DNA of 64,000 bases from positions 13,927,501 through 13,991,500 of the forward strand of contig NC_090784.1 in the NCBI RefSeq assembly GCF_040054535.1. Reading direction: 5' to 3'. The notes under the pieces are model-generated. The model searched no databases. It saw only the letters and a list, made by a program, of their open reading frames with translations, and was not told the DNA's origin. A program made the position numbers and the translations under genes. This document shows, one piece after another, positions 61,441 through 64,000 of this stretch. Position 1 is the stretch's first letter, and each line of letters starts with the position of its first letter. This stretch comes from Antennarius striatus (lineage: Eukaryota > Chordata > Actinopteri > Lophiiformes > Antennariidae).

Positions 61441-63397
61441 GGTCTCATCTTCTGTCCGTGCTTTATCTATGAGAGTGGAGGTACATGAAAACAGTAACGT
61501 CTCTGCACAAATACATGAGAAATGATTCATTATGTAAGAAAATGCCACCCATGCTGCTCCTAAATGGCTTGTCTGACTGAGGGAAATGTCCCACTGACAA
61601 CTTACATGTAACAATGTTATCCCAGGGAGCACAACTTCCTGCCTGTCCCCCTGGTTCCAGCACCCAGGCGCTATATTGGGCAAGGACCAGACCAGGCCTG
61701 AGACCCATTTACACCATCTGACCGTAACTCACCGGCCTTCTCATTCTCTATTTTCCTGCCTTTGTTGGCATCCATTCTCCTTGTGCTCTCTGGATGGTTA
61801 CAGCCAAGGAGGATATGATCACTTCCTTGTTTCATTGTGTAAGAGGGTTCTTTTTTCCCCGTTTTTTGAAATCTCCTCAGGTCATAATACTGATACCATG
61901 ATCTAAGCACCAACTACCGATAACAGGGCTCCGAGTTGAGTACAGGCCAAGAACACTTTGAGGAAAGACTCAAATAATACTTCACTTTGGTAGAGGCTAC
62001 CTTATTGAGCAAAGTGAGTAAAACACGAATGAGTAAAGTACTTCATCAATTTCTCCACAATGATGCAATGGTTTTTCGTTCACTTGGTAGGCCAGTATGC
62101 CGCCCATGACCAGTTAACTTATGCAGGTCTACAATAGAAGGAAGGCAGATCAAGTGACTAGCTCCCAAATAAGCACAACAGGGGACAGCGTGCAATGTCA
62201 GCACAGAAAAAAGGTGGACCAAGCAAGCTACTTTAAGGCCACTCATTGTGTTAACACAGGAAAAACATTGTTTGCATATCAATGGAGTGTCCGGGTGTGA
62301 GGACTCTAATTGAAATGTATCTCCTGGTCTACATCACACAAAAGAAAGCCTCTCAGGCACGGGCCATATTAATTATTACCATATTGTTATTATTCCATTT
62401 TAGTTGTGGAATATCTTTACAACCTAATTCTCTCTCTCTGAGTGCATTTGTGTGTGTGTGTGCACACCCTGTTGCATGGAACAAGATGAGTCACCACCAT
62501 GATAAATCTATGCCATAGACTGCATCTACCTCTGAAGGTCAACAACGCCATCATGTGATTCTTTATATTTTCTCAAATACTATTTAGTTTCTTTTTCATT
62601 GAAGTTTCATACTTTCTCGATGCAGTTTAGAACAATTAGTTTGGAAAGTCAGTATAACATCTGTAATTTTAGAAATAGGGAGAAAAAAGAGTCAATATAT
62701 TTATTGTCACAAGTTTATCAAAAAGAAATGTTTTTTTCCTGAGCCAGCTCCTTTCCCAGTGGATACTCTGTGCCAGCTGTCTGCACTGCAGTGAAGTACT
62801 ACTTTCCCAAGCTCCGACCTGTGGGAAAATCTGTTGTAGCCAGTAATTGATTCCGCCCTGCCAGCCCCATTACTCTCCACTGCAGTCAAACTGCCAGTGA
62901 TCTGCAGAAAGCCTGTTAGCACAACCTCTCTACTCATTCTCTCTCTCTTCCAGTCACACAAACATGCATCAAAATACCACCAGATTCATCTGTTCATTCC
63001 ATCCTTACTTCTCTTTCTTTACATTATTTTTCTCTACAATCCTCATTTTTCTGTTTTTGTTTTTTTTGTACGTGTAATTCCTTTTGTCATTAAGTTAATG
63101 TGGCAAGGTATTGATTGTAGATCATGTTAAAAGGGGTGAACAGGTTAGTTATCTGCATGTTGAACTGCTCAGTGGGACCCCATGTCTGAAACCCCCCCAC
63201 ACACAAAGTTTGTCATGAAATATTAAGTGCAGTCATCTGCAGAGATGTTCGACTTAATTGTCTCAGCCTAACACTTACCATATGTCTAAATAAAGATAAG
63301 TGCTCCCCTCTCAAATTAATGTCCAATTAGGGGTTCAGCTCTGTGCCTCTGCTTTTGTGTCGCCCCCAGTCTCAGCCCAGCAGGTGGGGTTTGGGAC

Positions 63398-63400
<3 letters not shown>

Positions 63401-63452
<52 letters not shown>

Positions 63453-63487
63453 TGTGTGTACGTGTGTGTGTGTGTGTGTGTGTGTGA
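63401..63487. repeat. Interrupted (GT)n microsatellite
   Basis: A GT run of about 87 bp broken by AG and AC interruptions near 63451-63461. Confidence 0.97.
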
Positions 63488-64000
63488 GGATTATTAGCCT
63501 CTGACAGGATGCAAAACGGGGATAAAAACAGACAACCGTCCCACTATCATGCTCCCTGTCACATTTTTGACACGACAGCACTAAACATAGAAAAAAAGGG
63601 ACACATTATACTGACTTAGAGAAAAATAATAGTCCCATGTAAGATGACTAAAGACATGAGAGGCCTCAAGCTAAATGATTTATCAGGGATTCTCATGACT
63701 CTGGCTGTCTTTATATAACTACCAGCTGAGGGATGCACTTTCCCATGTTATAAAGGGTCAGAAGGCCACCCTGTAGCACTGGGGCAGTTGTTTTTCACAC
63801 AAGAATTCCAGCCCACTGTTGGGGGATCTAAGGGACTATAAAAGACAGCCAGAGAACGGTACAGTATGCGTCACGTTAGCTCCCGGTGAACCCTCCGCCC
63901 ACTGCCCTCTGCACCCAGTGGCCAGTCCCTCACGGGCATCTCTCCCAGTGTTGACAGAACAAGTGGTGTCTCTGTGAGATGCAGATGCCCCGCCTTCCCT

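Overview
This 64 kb window looks like nuclear DNA from a ray-finned (teleost) fish. The evidence is compact vertebrate genes with GT-AG introns, long CA/GT and tetranucleotide microsatellites, fish-type SINE and LINE tails, a degenerate Tigger/pogo transposon, and protein sequences close to vertebrate orthologues. No bacterial operons, CRISPR arrays or rRNA genes are visible. Species cannot be assigned from the sequence alone. All coordinates come from hand-matching reading frames, splice signals and remembered family sequences, with no alignment run.

Seven protein-coding genes are supported. From left to right: (1) an NGFR-like death-domain receptor, best called nradd/NRH1, + strand, 2199-9264; (2) setd2, the H3K36 trimethyltransferase, - strand, 31732-13159, tail-to-tail with nradd; (3) rbm12b, a five-RRM protein in one coding exon, + strand, 35516-37426, head-to-head with setd2; (4) a C8orf88-like small eIF4E-binding protein, + strand, 40467-41472; (5) a uridine phosphorylase, + strand, 45623-49385; (6) stmn2 (SCG10), + strand, 50925-53404; (7) hey1, a Notch-effector bHLH repressor, - strand, 57704-56272, tail-to-tail with stmn2. 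Exon phases and total lengths close in frame for every gene except the 5' end of setd2, where two splice models remain. In nradd, closing the frame needs an inferred 14-nt microexon.

The gene order is informative. NRADD-SETD2 are neighbours on human 3p21, whereas RBM12B, C8orf88, STMN2 and HEY1 all lie on human 8q21-q22. The setd2/rbm12b intergenic region is therefore a junction between two human syntenic blocks. The genes do not form a pathway. They are ordinary eukaryotic neighbours: a neurotrophin-type receptor, a chromatin enzyme, an RNA-binding protein, a translation regulator, a pyrimidine salvage enzyme, a neuronal microtubule regulator and a transcription repressor.

Non-coding content includes several long (GT)n tracts, a (TAATA)n tract, (CT)n/(CTAT)n in the stmn2 3' region, tRNA-derived SINEs, LINE remnants, a Tigger remnant lying 42 bp from a setd2 exon, and a near-perfect 140-bp direct duplication (139/140 identical) between setd2 and rbm12b. 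Each copy of that duplication can form two mutually exclusive stems. It is the best candidate here for something undescribed. The last ~6 kb (57.9-64 kb) and the first ~1.7 kb show no gene.
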